DNA from: Gnetum montanum
Taxonomy: Eukaryota > Streptophyta > Gnetopsida > Gnetales > Gnetaceae
Reading direction: 5' to 3'
NCBI GenBank assembly: GCA_015680685.1
Contig: MNCI01033474.1
Span: forward strand, 554,009 to 618,008
DNA: 64,000 nucleotides
Shown here piece by piece: positions 49,101 through 59,820 of this stretch. Position 1 is the stretch's first letter, and the number at the start of each line of letters is the position of its first letter. A program made the translations under genes and the position numbers. A model generated the notes under the pieces. That model saw only the letters and a program-made list of their open reading frames with translations. It was not told where the DNA came from and made no database searches.

Positions 49101-49671
49101 TATGGGGAATTGATTTTATGGGGCCTATTACACTGATGTCCAATGGAAATGCCTACATTGTTGTTGTTGTTGACTATCTTACCAAGTGGGCAGAAGCAAC
49201 CACTATTGTAGACTATACATCATCTACCGTTGCATGATTTGTTCAACAAAAAATTGTAAATAGGTTTGGCGTGCCTCATGCACTTATTTTTGACAATGGT
49301 ACAAACTTTACAAGTTCAACTTTTCGAAAGTTAATGCAACACTTAGGAGTTGAGCACAAACTGACTACACCATATCATCCTCAAGAAAATGGTCAAGCTG
49401 AGGTGACTAATAGGAAGATCACAAAAATATTGACATGAACCATTAGCATGTATAGGCGAGACTAAAGCACCAAAATGAACGATGCTTTCTAGGCATACCG
49501 CTCCACATGGAAACTCCCTATAGGCTACTCTCCCTATGAGTTAAAGTTCTAACACTTCTTATTCAAGTGAAGTTCCATACACTATCCACAGCATGTGACC
49601 TTAACCTTGACCTCAATGTAGCACAAAAAGAACAACTAATGAACCTTAGCTTACTAGATGAAAATCAATTA
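46190..49671 (+). pseudogene. Element F pol: protease, reverse transcriptase, RNase H, integrase core
   Basis: The protease lies near 46440-46760 (LDSSSGVNLIS in place of a DSG triad, then FPIIMGRAWL). The RT lead-in is at 46990-47345. RT proper starts at 47372 with GKWRVCIDFRLLN, and VFMDDF has both catalytic aspartates (codons 47813 and 47816). RNase H follows with IDASNFSLGA near 48255. The integrase has a zinc region (CECYQC) near 49015-49035 and a core with D at 49112, D at 49292 and E at 49400 in D-35-E spacing. From 47372 to about 49550 one frame is kept with about twenty stops; a shift follows near 49550. The frame at 49600-49671 leads into the junction with element E. Confidence 0.9.
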
Positions 49672-49676
49672 GCCGC

Positions 49677-50574
49677 TGATGAGTCATAAATTTGCTGGCT
49701 GTGATATTGTAGCTGTGATATCATAGCCATGATATTGTAGCTGTGATATCACAGCCGTGATATCACAACCCTATTGTTGCAGTGGCCACGATATCGCAAC
49801 GGCCGTGATATCGCATACGCGATATCGCGGGCTATCTCAATTTCTATAAATAAGAGACAGCTTTCCTAGTTTTAGGCATCTAGTTTTTCCTTTAGCGAAG
49901 CTCTGGCAGTTTTTCCCTTCTAGAGATAGAATATTTTCCAGTGTCTGCCTGCAGTGTGATGAATGTAATTATATGTCATCCTTTATTCGAGTGTGATGTA
50001 CTTGGACATGCACATGACCGGCAATAAGGATCGAGATTACTTCATCATTGCAGCATTCACTTTGTTTATTTATTTAATTAATTATTATTTATTGCTTTCC
50101 TAGTTAATATTCTCTCACCCTTAAACTCATGTTAAACGTGAAATAAGTACAACTTGATTACGAGCATTTAAGTGTGACTACTTGGTAACCCAGTGACGTA
50201 CCTAGGATCTGTGCTTGGTAATCCCAGTGGTAGTCATGCACGAAGTCCAAGATGTGTACAGATGATCAATGAACGGATGCTCATCGCACTTAGGCTAGTT
50301 TAGATTCTCTCTTACCCTTTCCTCCTAGATTAGTTTATATTACTTTCCATTGCCTTCAGGAGTAGCGTTAGATTAGGAACACATCATAAAGCTCACTCTG
50401 GACTAAACCATACATGAAAAATATAATAATAGTCCAAGTGGGAAGATAGCGAATTGTGACCTAAGGATAACTGTCTAGGTGCCACAACTAGTCTATCTGC
50501 GGAGTTCGACCGGATCGTGCGTGAGAATGCTTGTATTCATATGGTTGAGTGTAGGGGTACCTCGCCACTCATCA
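49677..50574 (+). repeat. Element E 5' LTR
   Basis: Six exact GATATC palindromes and two GATATT variants lie between about 49700 and 49830, just upstream of CTATAAATAAGAG (about 49843), the likely TATA box. The end GCCACTCATCA abuts the primer-binding site. Confidence 0.9.
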
Positions 50575-50575
50575 T

Positions 50576-50593
50576 TGGCACCGTTGTCGGGGA
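50576..50593 (+). other. Element E primer-binding site (tRNA-Asp)
   Basis: TGGCACCGTTGTCGGGGA differs from the tRNA-Asp complement at two positions, both C-to-T or G-to-A changes. Confidence 0.85.
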
Positions 50594-50717
50594 CAGTGCT
50601 AGTTATCTAGACTAGTTATATCATACAAGTTTGCTATATAGGAATTAATGATATATCTTTTAAGAGAAAAAATAATTATTAAAAGTCACACATAAAGCCC
50701 CACACAATTTCATAACC

Positions 50718-52721
50718 ATGCCTCTCCTACAAGACTATGATAATGGCACATCTAGTGAGGCAGTTCATTGGAGAACCAATGAATTAGATGACAATGAAGA
50801 TTGGAGTACTCAACCTTATGCAGGAGTCCCCTATGTTTATGAACACCCCAACGATACTTAAGGACTCTCGTCATCCAACTCTGACACCTCTAGTGAGGAT
50901 GATACATCCCATAGAACAAGGAGGCCCGAAAGGCCTAGGACCTTCTCAATAACTAACAAGAACTTACTTGGGGATGATTGGAAGACTTACAAAAGTCATA
51001 ATGTGTTTTATAGTTCCTTATCTTCCTCTACTCCTTCAACATTAGATTGTGACATGGATGACTATCTTTCAAGGGATTGGCGTAGAACTAGAAATCGGGC
51101 CCACAAAGAAAATCAAGAACGCCAACATTAAAAAAGGCAACATTATCCCAACACATAAAAGCATAACTTACTTGATGAAGATGAACCCCTGCTGGCCACT
51201 AAGAGCCTAATGCAAATACAAGAGGTTGTTCGAAGCTCACGTAGGCATCGTAAAGAGAGCCGTCTACCCAGGCTTGATTTAAACAGCTTTTCCCATTTTT
51301 TAGGAGGCTATGACTTAGTTCTGTATCAACATTTACAAGCCTTCTACGATGCCTACACATGGAATAATATTGATAATGGGTGGCAAAAACTTAAGATCTT
51401 TCCCATGACACTCATTGACCAAGCAAAAGTATGGTATAGATTGTTAAAACCAAATTCAATATGACGTTGGTCAATAATGGTAGAAGTCTTTAACGAAAAA
51501 TATCAAACCTACGTAAGAGTGTCAACCTTGAGGAAAAAAATCCAAGGATGGAAACAACCATAACATGAACCCTTGGACATGGCCTTAGAAAGATATTATG
51601 CATTGTTAAACAATTGTCTAGGCCATGGGTTTTCCAAGGAAAGGCTAATGTATCATATCATTGATGGGCTACATAATGAAACAAGAGAGACCTTAGGAAT
51701 GTATGCCCAAGGTCAACTATATGAACTACGAACCCATGAAGTCCAAGAGCTTATTAAGCAAGTAGCAAAAGAAGAAGGAGATATGGCTAGATGGGAGAGT
51801 GTTGAAAAACATCAACGAGACCAAAGTCTCAACTTAACAAAGGTCCATGATCATAAAAAAGAGAAATCAACCAATCTCAAGGTGGAAGAATCATCTTTGC
51901 CAGTACAAAAAACATTAGAAGAAGTTGAGGTAAAGATCAATAAGATGTTGGAATGGACATATCAAAAGTGTGGAGAATTTATCAACATTATTGGAGATAG
52001 AGTTTTGACAACCCAAGAAGCAGGACAAAACATTAGAAAATCGGAAAGAAGGGATAAGAAAAATAAGAGCTCAACTACCAATCATACGTATGAATGTAAC
52101 ATATGCCTATATGATCACCCCAAGGGCCAATGCCCAATCTTGTCACATTTACAGGAGCATTGGGGAAACATGTTACATCCAGAGTTCGTACAAAGATACT
52201 GTGTTCGATCATAGTGGCAACAACCCCAGTCGTGGGGTAGACCCCCACTGGACTGGAGACACCCTTCATATCATTCAGATCTAAATGCTTATCTAGTTCA
52301 ATATCTTGTTTCTCCAACTAGGCCAACACACTTTATCTCACCACAGTACCATTCTCCTCAATACTATCAGCCGATGCCTCCAATACAACCACCACCTTGT
52401 GTATCCTACACTTCTCATTTTCAACATTCTCATCATTTCTCTCCTTCTACATTGCCATCAACTATTCCTAAGGTGTCTACACCATCACAACAACCTCTGA
52501 ACATCACTTGTGCTAATAGTACTAATAGCAGTGAGAGGCCTCCTCAAGATCAAAAGCATCCCTTCTTTAAACACGGCTGTAAGAAGGGACAACACAATTC
52601 CGAGGCCACTGCATCCTCCAACTCAGCACAAGCCCCACACTGTGGTGCATCCTTACCTTCGAACTCAATGTCTCATGTAACTTCATCAAGGGCACCAACT
52701 CACACTCCAACAACAATCTAG
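50718..52721 (+). pseudogene. Element E gag (668 codons, six in-frame stops)
   Basis: From the ATG at 50718 a single frame runs to 52721 without a frameshift. It is interrupted by stops at 50859, 51129, 51156, 51462, 51561 and 52212. In order it encodes an acidic N-terminal part (HWRTNELDDNEDW), a capsid-like part near 51280-51460 (FLGGYDLVLYQHLQAFYDAY, LIDQAKVWYRLL), a helical charged stretch, the knuckle CNICLYDHPKGQC near 52100, and a proline-, serine- and histidine-rich tail. The lack of indels over 2 kb shows that gag was under selection until late. Gag would assemble the virus-like particle. The stops mean this copy no longer makes it. Confidence 0.85.
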
Positions 52722-54847
52722 CCCAATGAACACAACCGTGGAGAACGACAACCCAATCCTTGCATACCATATAATGGTCTCAAACATCATAGTGGGTCAA
52801 CTCATTATCCGAGAACTACATTGTATAAATTTCCCCACTATGCTTATTATAACCTAGTGTGTGAAACCCGATGGAGTAAATATGACCAAGCCAGATACTT
52901 TCAAAATGCAAGGATCCCAGTCGTCAATTATTAATCCGTGTCATCCTCAACTGTTTAGCTATGACGGATATCCCTCATTCTAATAAGTAGGATTAATAAT
53001 CATTTTTTATTTTCTTTAATTTTTCAATTTTTGTTTTCCATTTTTTCATTTTTCAACTTCTTGTTTTATCTTTTTGTCTTTTTAGTATTTTTTATCTTTT
53101 TACATTTTTGTAGTAATCTCATCTATGAATAAAACACTCATGTGGCTTGTTGGTTGAGCTGTGTTCTATGTTATCGAGTCTCGAGTAACCAATTATGTGG
53201 ATAGTGAGCCCATTACACCCACTCATCCATTCTACCAATAAGGGTTCTGTTCAAAGGTACAATGATATTATTGAAATTCTTAAAACTTAAAATTAATTTT
53301 GTGTTCATTGTACCCTGAATGAAGAAGGATGGACCAAGAGGGAATGATTAGGATGTGACATCAAGGGGACTTGCGTATTCTCTTTGGTGACATCTGTGGG
53401 AGTTATCATGCAACGTGGTTGTACTAAGATCCTTGTAGATCTAACGAAAAATGGGAGTAAGAGTAATCAAACGGGCACTCAAAAATCCAATGCTATTCTA
53501 GGGGGTTCCACTGGAAAGGCATGCACCCATTCCTAAAGGTTGGAAACTTCTCTAGATTTAGTAAGAGAAAAAAAAAGAGAAAAAAAGAAAGAAGAGAAAA
53601 AAAAGAACAGTGCCACAAAACAAAAATCACTCCTCCCTTGGATGAAACGCCAAGTGATCTTACACCTTTTTGTTATGGTACTCTCATAGTTGCTCATCAT
53701 GGGATGAAACAATGTGATGTCACTGATTAGAGAAATGGACTTGGTCCTGATCTTGGAACGATGGGTTAATGACACCTTAATCATGCTTTACACGTAGGAT
53801 TCATTTTGCCCTGGGTTAGTTACCTCATGTCCCAATTTCTACGATCCCTTCTATACTTCATCTCATATCACTGTTCGTCTAAGTGTAGCTCCTGTCTCAT
53901 ATAGCGTAGAATTCTTACGTCATTCTGGTGATAATTAGATGTGTGTGTTTTGTGGAATCAGTGTGGATTACATTTAACCCTTCTAGTGGCCATGGACACT
54001 TTAAGTGTGGTTACACAAGGGCAATATAGGTTGGAACCTACTTTGGGGAGGATCCACTTGTATAATTGTTTGTAATCTTCACTTATGATATAGTTCACAG
54101 ACACCATTTCTCACCCTCAGCTTGCTTTTTATAACATTCTTTCCCTATTATTATTATCCCTCTGAATTTCAACATTCCTATGTACCATTACATAGCCTTT
54201 TTCTCCCATCTGAGGTTTTATTGATGAAATCCACATCATAATTTTCGTGCCTTCAGAACTAGTTGAATTACCCTGGAACTCTTTAACAGTCATCCAGATG
54301 TCCTTATTTTACATCGTTTAATTTCAAAGAAATATTAAAAATTCGGTACATTCTCTAAGTGCCCTAACTTCAATGAAAATATATATATGTGATCCCCCCT
54401 GTGCTAATCAACATCATCTATGACTCGCTATTGTGCATCCCTTGGTTTCATATCCATAACTCACTTGCTGGTACTCTGATTTTCATTTCGTTTGAACCTA
54501 CTTGACCCTAGAGTGTTTAGCTTAGTCGTGTGGGAGGGGCACATTCCAAATGGAGCATAATTTTTTTTTGAAGTTCATCATCGTCCAAAGGACATATTTA
54601 AGGGTAATTAGTTGTCACACTTAGAATAATTGTGCCCAAAAAAATCATTTAATCCCCTTAGCTATACCAAAAAATTAAATTTGGAAACCACCTAAGCAAA
54701 GAGGACTCAACATTATAATCTTTTAGGGACATGTTCTTCCAATAATTAACATCACATGGAAATAAAGTAAATCTATTAAGGCAAGCAGTAAGGTATAACC
54801 TAACTTTGGTAACAACCTTACTAACGATTGGTCTCGTGTGATTGCAG
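52722..54847 (+). other. Element E internal region downstream of gag
   Basis: No pol is found. T-rich sequence at 52990-53120 and the following 1 kb are collinear with the 3' regions of A, F and H. A weak counterpart of the F downstream ORF (PWTL, then TTTGGGGAGGATCCACTTG at nucleotide level) lies near 53985-54180. From about 54200 the sequence has no clear counterpart in A, F or H. Confidence 0.55.
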
Positions 54848-55429
54848 ATGGCCCCGAACTGCAGACAACAGGAAGGTCCTACTCAAGGTGCAATCAATTG
54901 ACCTAGGAGAGGTGAAGGACAAGTTTCTGCTAAACAACATGTAGAGTAGAAGGAAAAATTATTTAGTATCCACCAAGAAGACCCTATTGCTATACAATCA
55001 AGGCCTATCCTCTCTAAAAGCGGTGCTTGGTACTTAGGGGAAACATACCAATTTTGGCACAATAAAGAAGAAGGCACCACGGTTAACAATTCTGTTGTGA
55101 CTATTGATTTCTCTGTTCAAGCCATTTCAAAAGTATTAAACCTTCTGAATACAGGGCCAAAGGTTGCTCAGAACTAACTAGACACTTTCAGAACTGAGCA
55201 ACTTAACAAACTATTGACAGAGAATAAAAGGGTGGCAGAAGAAAAAGAGAAGGCTTTCTGGGTTGCCTCTATGGCACAAGTGCAAACTTACATGCATGCC
55301 AAGGCCCTCAAGGCCTTACAAGAGGAGAAACTCCAAGCCATACTTCAATGCCATCAAATCCCAAGACTTGGAGCACAAGAAAAGGGAAAGACACCTATGG
55401 AGGAGCCACTGTCACTAGGAACTACATGA
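54848..55429 (+). pseudogene. Element E downstream ORF (193 codons, coiled-coil-like, unknown)
   Basis: An ATG at 54848, right after the splice-acceptor-like TGTGATTGCAG, opens one frame to 55429 with stops at 54899 (TGA), 54947 (TAG) and 55175 (TAA). The product starts MAPNCRQQEGPTQG. Its second half is rich in E, K, A, L and Q (KRVAEEKEKAFWVASMAQVQ and onward) and would form a long charged helix. I do not recognise the family. It sits between gag and the 3' LTR, where Athila/Tat elements may carry an extra ORF. The segment with this ORF, about 0.75 kb, has no counterpart in A or F, nor in the part of H that is visible. Confidence 0.55.
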
Positions 55430-55611
55430 GTTCCATCAATTTTGTAATCATAGGATTTTCTTTTGTGTTTTGTCTCAATTTTGTTCTAACTCCACACTGC
55501 GGCATGAATCCATTCTAGTCAGTCAATAATCCGATACCTATCCACTGTGTAATCAATGACGCTTATTCTAACTTTAACTCTAGGATGAGTCTTCATTCAG
55601 TCGTGGGGGTA

Positions 55612-56467
55612 TGATGAGTCATGAATTTGTTGGCTGTGATATCATAGCCTTGTTGTTGTAGTGGCCGCGATATCATAGTGGCTGTGATATCATAGTCACG
55701 ATATCACTTATGCGATATCGCGAGCTGCCTCAATTTCTATAAATAAGAGGCAACTTTCCCAGTTTTAGGTATCTAGTTTTTCCTTTAGCGAAGCTTTGGT
55801 AGTTTTTCGCTTCCAGAGATAGAATATTTTCCAGTGTCTTCTCGCAGTGTGGTGAATGTAATTGTACGTCATACTTTATTTGAGTGTGACATACTTGGAC
55901 ACGCACATGACCAACAATAAAGATCAAGATTACTTCATCATTGCAGCATTCACTTTGTTTATTTATTTAATTAATTTTTATTTATTGCTTTCCTAGTTAA
56001 TATTCTCTCACCCTTAAACTCATGTTAAATGTGGAATGAGTACGACTTGATTACAAGCATTTAAGTATGACTACTTGGTAACCCAGTGGCGTACCTAGGA
56101 TCTACGCTTGGTAATCCCAGTGGTAGTCATGCATGAAGTCCAAGATGTGTACGGATGATCAAGGAATGGATGCTCATCACACTTAGGCTAGTTTAGATTC
56201 TCTCTTACCCTTTCCTCCTAGATTAGTTAATATTACTTTCCATTGCCTTCAGGAGTAGCGTTAGATTAGGAACACATCATACACCTCACTTTGGACTAAA
56301 TCATACATGACAAAACTAATACTAGTCCAGGTGGGAAGACAGTGAACTGTGACTTAAGGATAACTGTCTAGGTGCCACAACTAGTCCATCTGTGGAGTTC
56401 GACCGGATCACGTGTGAGTACGCTCGTATTTGTATGGTTGAGTGTAGGGGTACCTCGCCACTCATTA
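55612..56467 (+). repeat. Element E 3' LTR
   Basis: It is collinear with 49677-50574, with five GATATC sites rather than six. The polypurine tract GTGGGGGTA is directly before it. Confidence 0.9.
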
Positions 56468-56472
56468 GCTAC

Positions 56473-56824
56473 CCTATCATCTAACGAACTGCACACGGCC
56501 TTTAACAAACAATGTCATGACCTAGGTATTAGGAAAGTCAAATACCAATTGGGAGAAAAGGTTCTTTATTGGAATCCCACACATGTACCCCAACGAACTA
56601 AATTTCAAACACTATGGGAAGGACCTTATATCATTCATGAAACTTTTTCTTCAGGGGCCATGATGATCTACAAACCTGAAAGCTCAAATAAGAAGTTATT
56701 GGTCAACATCCAGCAAACCAAACCCTTCCATGAGCCTAAAATAGCTAGTACTAATACTACCTATATTGGTGGACAACCTTGCTCATTATTTCAGATCTCC
56801 TCCTTCCAATTCAATCATGGGTGA
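56473..56824 (+). pseudogene. Element F pol, integrase C-terminal part
   Basis: The frame resumes pol of F after element E: with one copy of the target duplication removed it joins in frame to 49600-49671. It reads LGEKVLYWNPTHVPQRTKF, then LWEGPYIIHETFSSGAMMI, the usual C-terminal integrase domain of Ty3/gypsy elements, and is open for about 117 codons to a stop at 56822. It is one of the longest unbroken stretches of pol here. Confidence 0.85.
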
Positions 56825-57810
56825 GATGGCCACCAATGCTAACCATTCTAGGCCCTCAGTTCGTTTTCCTTTTTTGTTTTACACATTGTTCATCGTTACT
56901 TATTTTTGTTTTACACTTTCGTTAATATTTTTACTATTTCTTTATTTGATTTATTCTTATTCGTCACATAATAAGTGCTCATGATGGTGGGTTTTATTAT
57001 AATAAGTGTTGATTGCTAATGTTTGGTTTTTACCTTTGACTTTCAATGTTGATGCTAAGATATTGTTTTTTTGATAAAACAGGCAATGGGTCCACGTCAC
57101 CCAATTATCCATGCAAATCTATGGTCTCCATTGTTTTGGAAATGTACTGTCTCTTTTCTAAGAAAACTTATTAATGAATTAGTACCTTAATACTCTTTGA
57201 ACCAAGGAAAGATTCAAATGGATGGAAAAGGGTGTAACCTCAAGGGGATTCGATGCGTTTGTGCTAGCTATTCTCTTGCTCACTTGGATGTTTTTCATAG
57301 GCTTTCCACCATCCTGCTCTTGACCAAATATTAGTGATTTGACTAAATCAAATAAGTCTTTGCATGGTGTGGTTATGACATTCATAAAATAATAATAATA
57401 ATAAAAAACTGGTGAGAATTCAAAGCACACCCGTTAGACATAATAAAGAAACATGGGCTACAAGCACTAGTTATGGCACTACAAAGACATGTTACCCATG
57501 CCTGAAGGTTCCCTCTAACTAAGGCCCTTTCTCACTTCCTGCTTCTTCTCTTGTTGGGATGGTAGTGGCTTTGTGGATGCATTCTTGTTACTTTGGGAGG
57601 ATGGGTTGGTCAAGTGTGTTGATGTGAGGTCATTGGATGTGGATAGTTGAATCTGGATTTGGATAGAATTTTATTAAGTCATCTTAACCACATATTACAC
57701 ATGGGACTTTACACAACCTAAATTTTTTGGATTCCATTCCATTCTCTCCTCTCTTTCCATATTTCTTTTCACATTCCACCTCATTGCTAGTTTTATGATG
57801 AGTCTATACC

Positions 57811-58233
57811 TTGGTTGATGCATTGTTAGTCTTTGGTAAAACTCTTGTGGGTAAGTTCTTAACCTTTGTTTTTATATGTCATTCCAAGAGCCCATGGACT
57901 CTTTGGTTTGTAGGTTTGTCAGGGCATTTAGGGCATAAGCCTAGTTTGGGGAGGACCCACTGGCATTCCTTTTTGGTGCAATTTTTAAGCTCGTTCCCTT
58001 CAACATTTCTTGCAATAAACTATTTCTCATTCACCACATCAATGACATCTATTTTTGCTCTTATTTTATTGGCTTCACTATTGTTATTTCTCTTATCCTT
58101 CTTATTCTTTAAAGTTTTCCACCCTATTGCTACTGGAGGCTCGCTCTTAGTCATGGGGGCCCTATCACAAATTTTTCCATTCCATAATTATCTTACCCCT
58201 ACAGCTTGGGTAGTTATCAGTCATAACCTCTAA
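57811..58233 (+). CDS. Element F downstream ORF with one predicted membrane helix
   Basis: A 140-codon frame downstream of pol has no stop. Residues 28-62 (PWTLWFVGL, GHKPSLGRTHWHSF, FLSSFPS) have partly matching translations at the same relative place in A and H. Residues 80-100 form a strongly hydrophobic stretch (IFALILLASLLLFLLSFLFF), a likely membrane helix. Athila-type elements often carry an env-like ORF with membrane helices here, which makes that a possible identity. Against it, the match between copies may be nucleotide conservation only, E has a one-base shift, and the start codon is not fixed. Confidence 0.35.
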   Translation: MVDALLVFGKTLVGKFLTFVFICHSKSPWTLWFVGLSGHLGHKPSLGRTHWHSFLVQFLSSFPSTFLAINYFSFTTSMTSIFALILLASLLLFLLSFLFFKVFHPIATGGSLLVMGALSQIFPFHNYLTPTAWVVISHNL

Positions 58234-58491
58234 CCTACTATCTACCATACCCACAACCTAGCCAATGTGCTATATATTGAGGCAAGGTATCAATTGCATT
58301 AGGTTTTGTCTACCCTTGCTAATCTCTAAGTGTGTTGTGTGTGTAGATGGTGATTACATGAAAAATGGATTGGGATAAGAGGAAGCACTCAGGATGGACT
58401 AGAGCTAGAGCATTTACACAAGGAAAAAGCTTGGACATGTGGCTATGGATGAACAATAGTGTGCATAGTTTTAACAACAGTAGCAATGTGC

Positions 58492-58495
<4 letters not shown>

Positions 58496-58552
<57 letters not shown>
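58496..58552. repeat. (TC)n microsatellite
   Basis: About 28 perfect TC units lie in the 3' region of element F. Confidence 0.95.
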
Positions 58553-58555
<3 letters not shown>

Positions 58556-58770
58556 AAGTTGTCGAATGAGGGTCTAGATGTCATCTATGTAGAGTGTTCA
58601 CCACAATGGGCATGAACACCAATTCTGTAATACATTTGTTGATCCATCCCTTGGGCACTTTGAGTCTATCATCCCATGTCATCGTCAGTTGTCATTCAGT
58701 CAATAATCCCATACCTTCCCAATATTTTGTAAGGAACTTGAGGATGAGTTCTCATTCAATCATGGGGGTA

Positions 58771-59601
58771 TGATGATCTACAATATCAGGGGTATGATAT
58801 CGTATCCATGATATCGGGTCTTGCTAAGCAATATTAGCCATCCGATCTCGAGACCTGTCTTGTTTCTTATAAATAAGAGGTGAGCACACTTGGTTTGGCA
58901 GTTAGTTCTTAGTCCGTTACCCAATCTTTTGCAATTTCTCCCTCTTAGACTTAGAATTATTTTTGAGTGCTCGCAATAAGAGTCATAAAGCGAATGGATC
59001 TTTATTTGAGCATTGTGTACCTAAGTGCACCTTGTGTCCAGAAATAAAGAAGAAATTTTTAATAAACTTTGAAGCATTCAGAATATCTTATCTCTCATCC
59101 TTAATGCTATTTATAGTTCTTTAAAGATTTCATTAGTTAATTAAGGTTGCTTTTATTGATTCGTTAATTTTCACAAGTAAGCATACTCAGTACGACCACT
59201 TCAAGCATGCATGGAATACTTGGTAACACAGTAACGATTAGCATTTGGTAATCCTAGGAGTGTTACACTAGTATAGGATGTGTATAGAAAGTGGGAGCGA
59301 ATGTTTGTGTTAGGACTAGTTAGGACCTAGCTGATTAGTTAATTTAAATTAGTTATTCAATAAATTCACTTCTTCCCTCTTTAGCACTAGGACATAAAAC
59401 ATAAAAAACGTAAAAATCATATACCTCAAGTTTACTTAACCATACAATTGTGCCATACGAGTAAGGTTGGGAAGACAATGATTGCCTAACCCATCCTTGT
59501 TCTGTGAAGGTGCATAAACACTTAGTCCTTGGAGTTCGACTAGATCACGTGTAACGCTTGTATTTGTATGGTTGAGCATAGGGGTACCTAGTTGCTCATC
59601 A
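58771..59601 (+). repeat. Element F 3' LTR
   Basis: It begins TGATGATCTACAATATC and ends TTGCTCATCA, collinear with the 5' LTR, and is followed by the target duplication GATGT. Confidence 0.9.
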
Positions 59602-59667
59602 GATGTCTTGGCAAGTATATATGTTTTATTATAAGAGAGGGGGGGGGGGGGGGTAAGTTTTATGTTT

Positions 59668-59820
59668 GGGGGATGTTGGAACCTTGAAATAATTATAATA
59701 TAGGTACATTTCAAGGTATATAGTCTAATTAGAAATTTATAACTTAGCATTACCTGACAAAATAAAACCCATGACTTGGAGGTTTCAAATCAAGAGTCTT
59801 ACTATTAGGCTAATGCCTCA
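59668..59820 (-). mobile_element. tRNA-derived SINE, copy S4
   Basis: On the - strand the head is TTAGCCTAATAGTAAGACTC, the worn B box GGGTTTTATTTTG follows, then TAGACTATATACCTTG and the end TTCCAACATCCCCCAA. It is in opposite orientation to S1-S3. A run of 15 G (59639-59653) lies just beyond its 3' end. Confidence 0.7.

Larger units (their letters stand above)
49677..56467 (+). mobile_element. Element E: gag-only retrotransposon nested in F integrase
   Basis: LTRs at 49677-50574 (898 bp) and 55612-56467 (856 bp) have TGATGAGTC starts; the inner copy ends CTCATCA and the outer one CTCATTA. The 5-base flanks are GCCGC (49672-49676) and GCTAC (56468-56472), which differ by a CG to TA change. 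A tRNA-Asp primer-binding site (50576-50593) and the polypurine tract GTGGGGGTA (55603-55611) are in place. The 5-kb interior has gag and a separate downstream ORF but no pol. The LTRs differ less than those of A or D, in keeping with a younger insertion. The 5' LTR is longer because its GATATC array has more units. Confidence 0.9.
56825..58770 (+). other. Element F 3' region between pol and LTR
   Basis: T-rich sequence with TTTTGTTTTACAC at 56875-56925 is followed by sequence shared with A, E and H. An open frame at 57811-58233 is described separately. A (TC)n microsatellite lies at 58496-58552. The polypurine tract is CATGGGGGTA at 58761-58770. Confidence 0.7.
42857..59601 (+). mobile_element. 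Element F: Athila-like Ty3/gypsy retrotransposon with gag-pol
   Basis: LTRs at 42857-43668 (812 bp) and 58771-59601 (831 bp) have TGATGA...CTCATCA ends. The target duplication GATGT is perfect (42852-42856 and 59602-59606). A tRNA-Asp primer-binding site follows the 5' LTR, and the polypurine tract CATGGGGGTA precedes the 3' LTR. Gag, protease, reverse transcriptase, RNase H and integrase occur in the Ty3/gypsy order. Element E (49677-56467) is inserted in the integrase C-terminal part; without it the element is about 10 kb. All coding regions are broken by stops. Confidence 0.9.
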
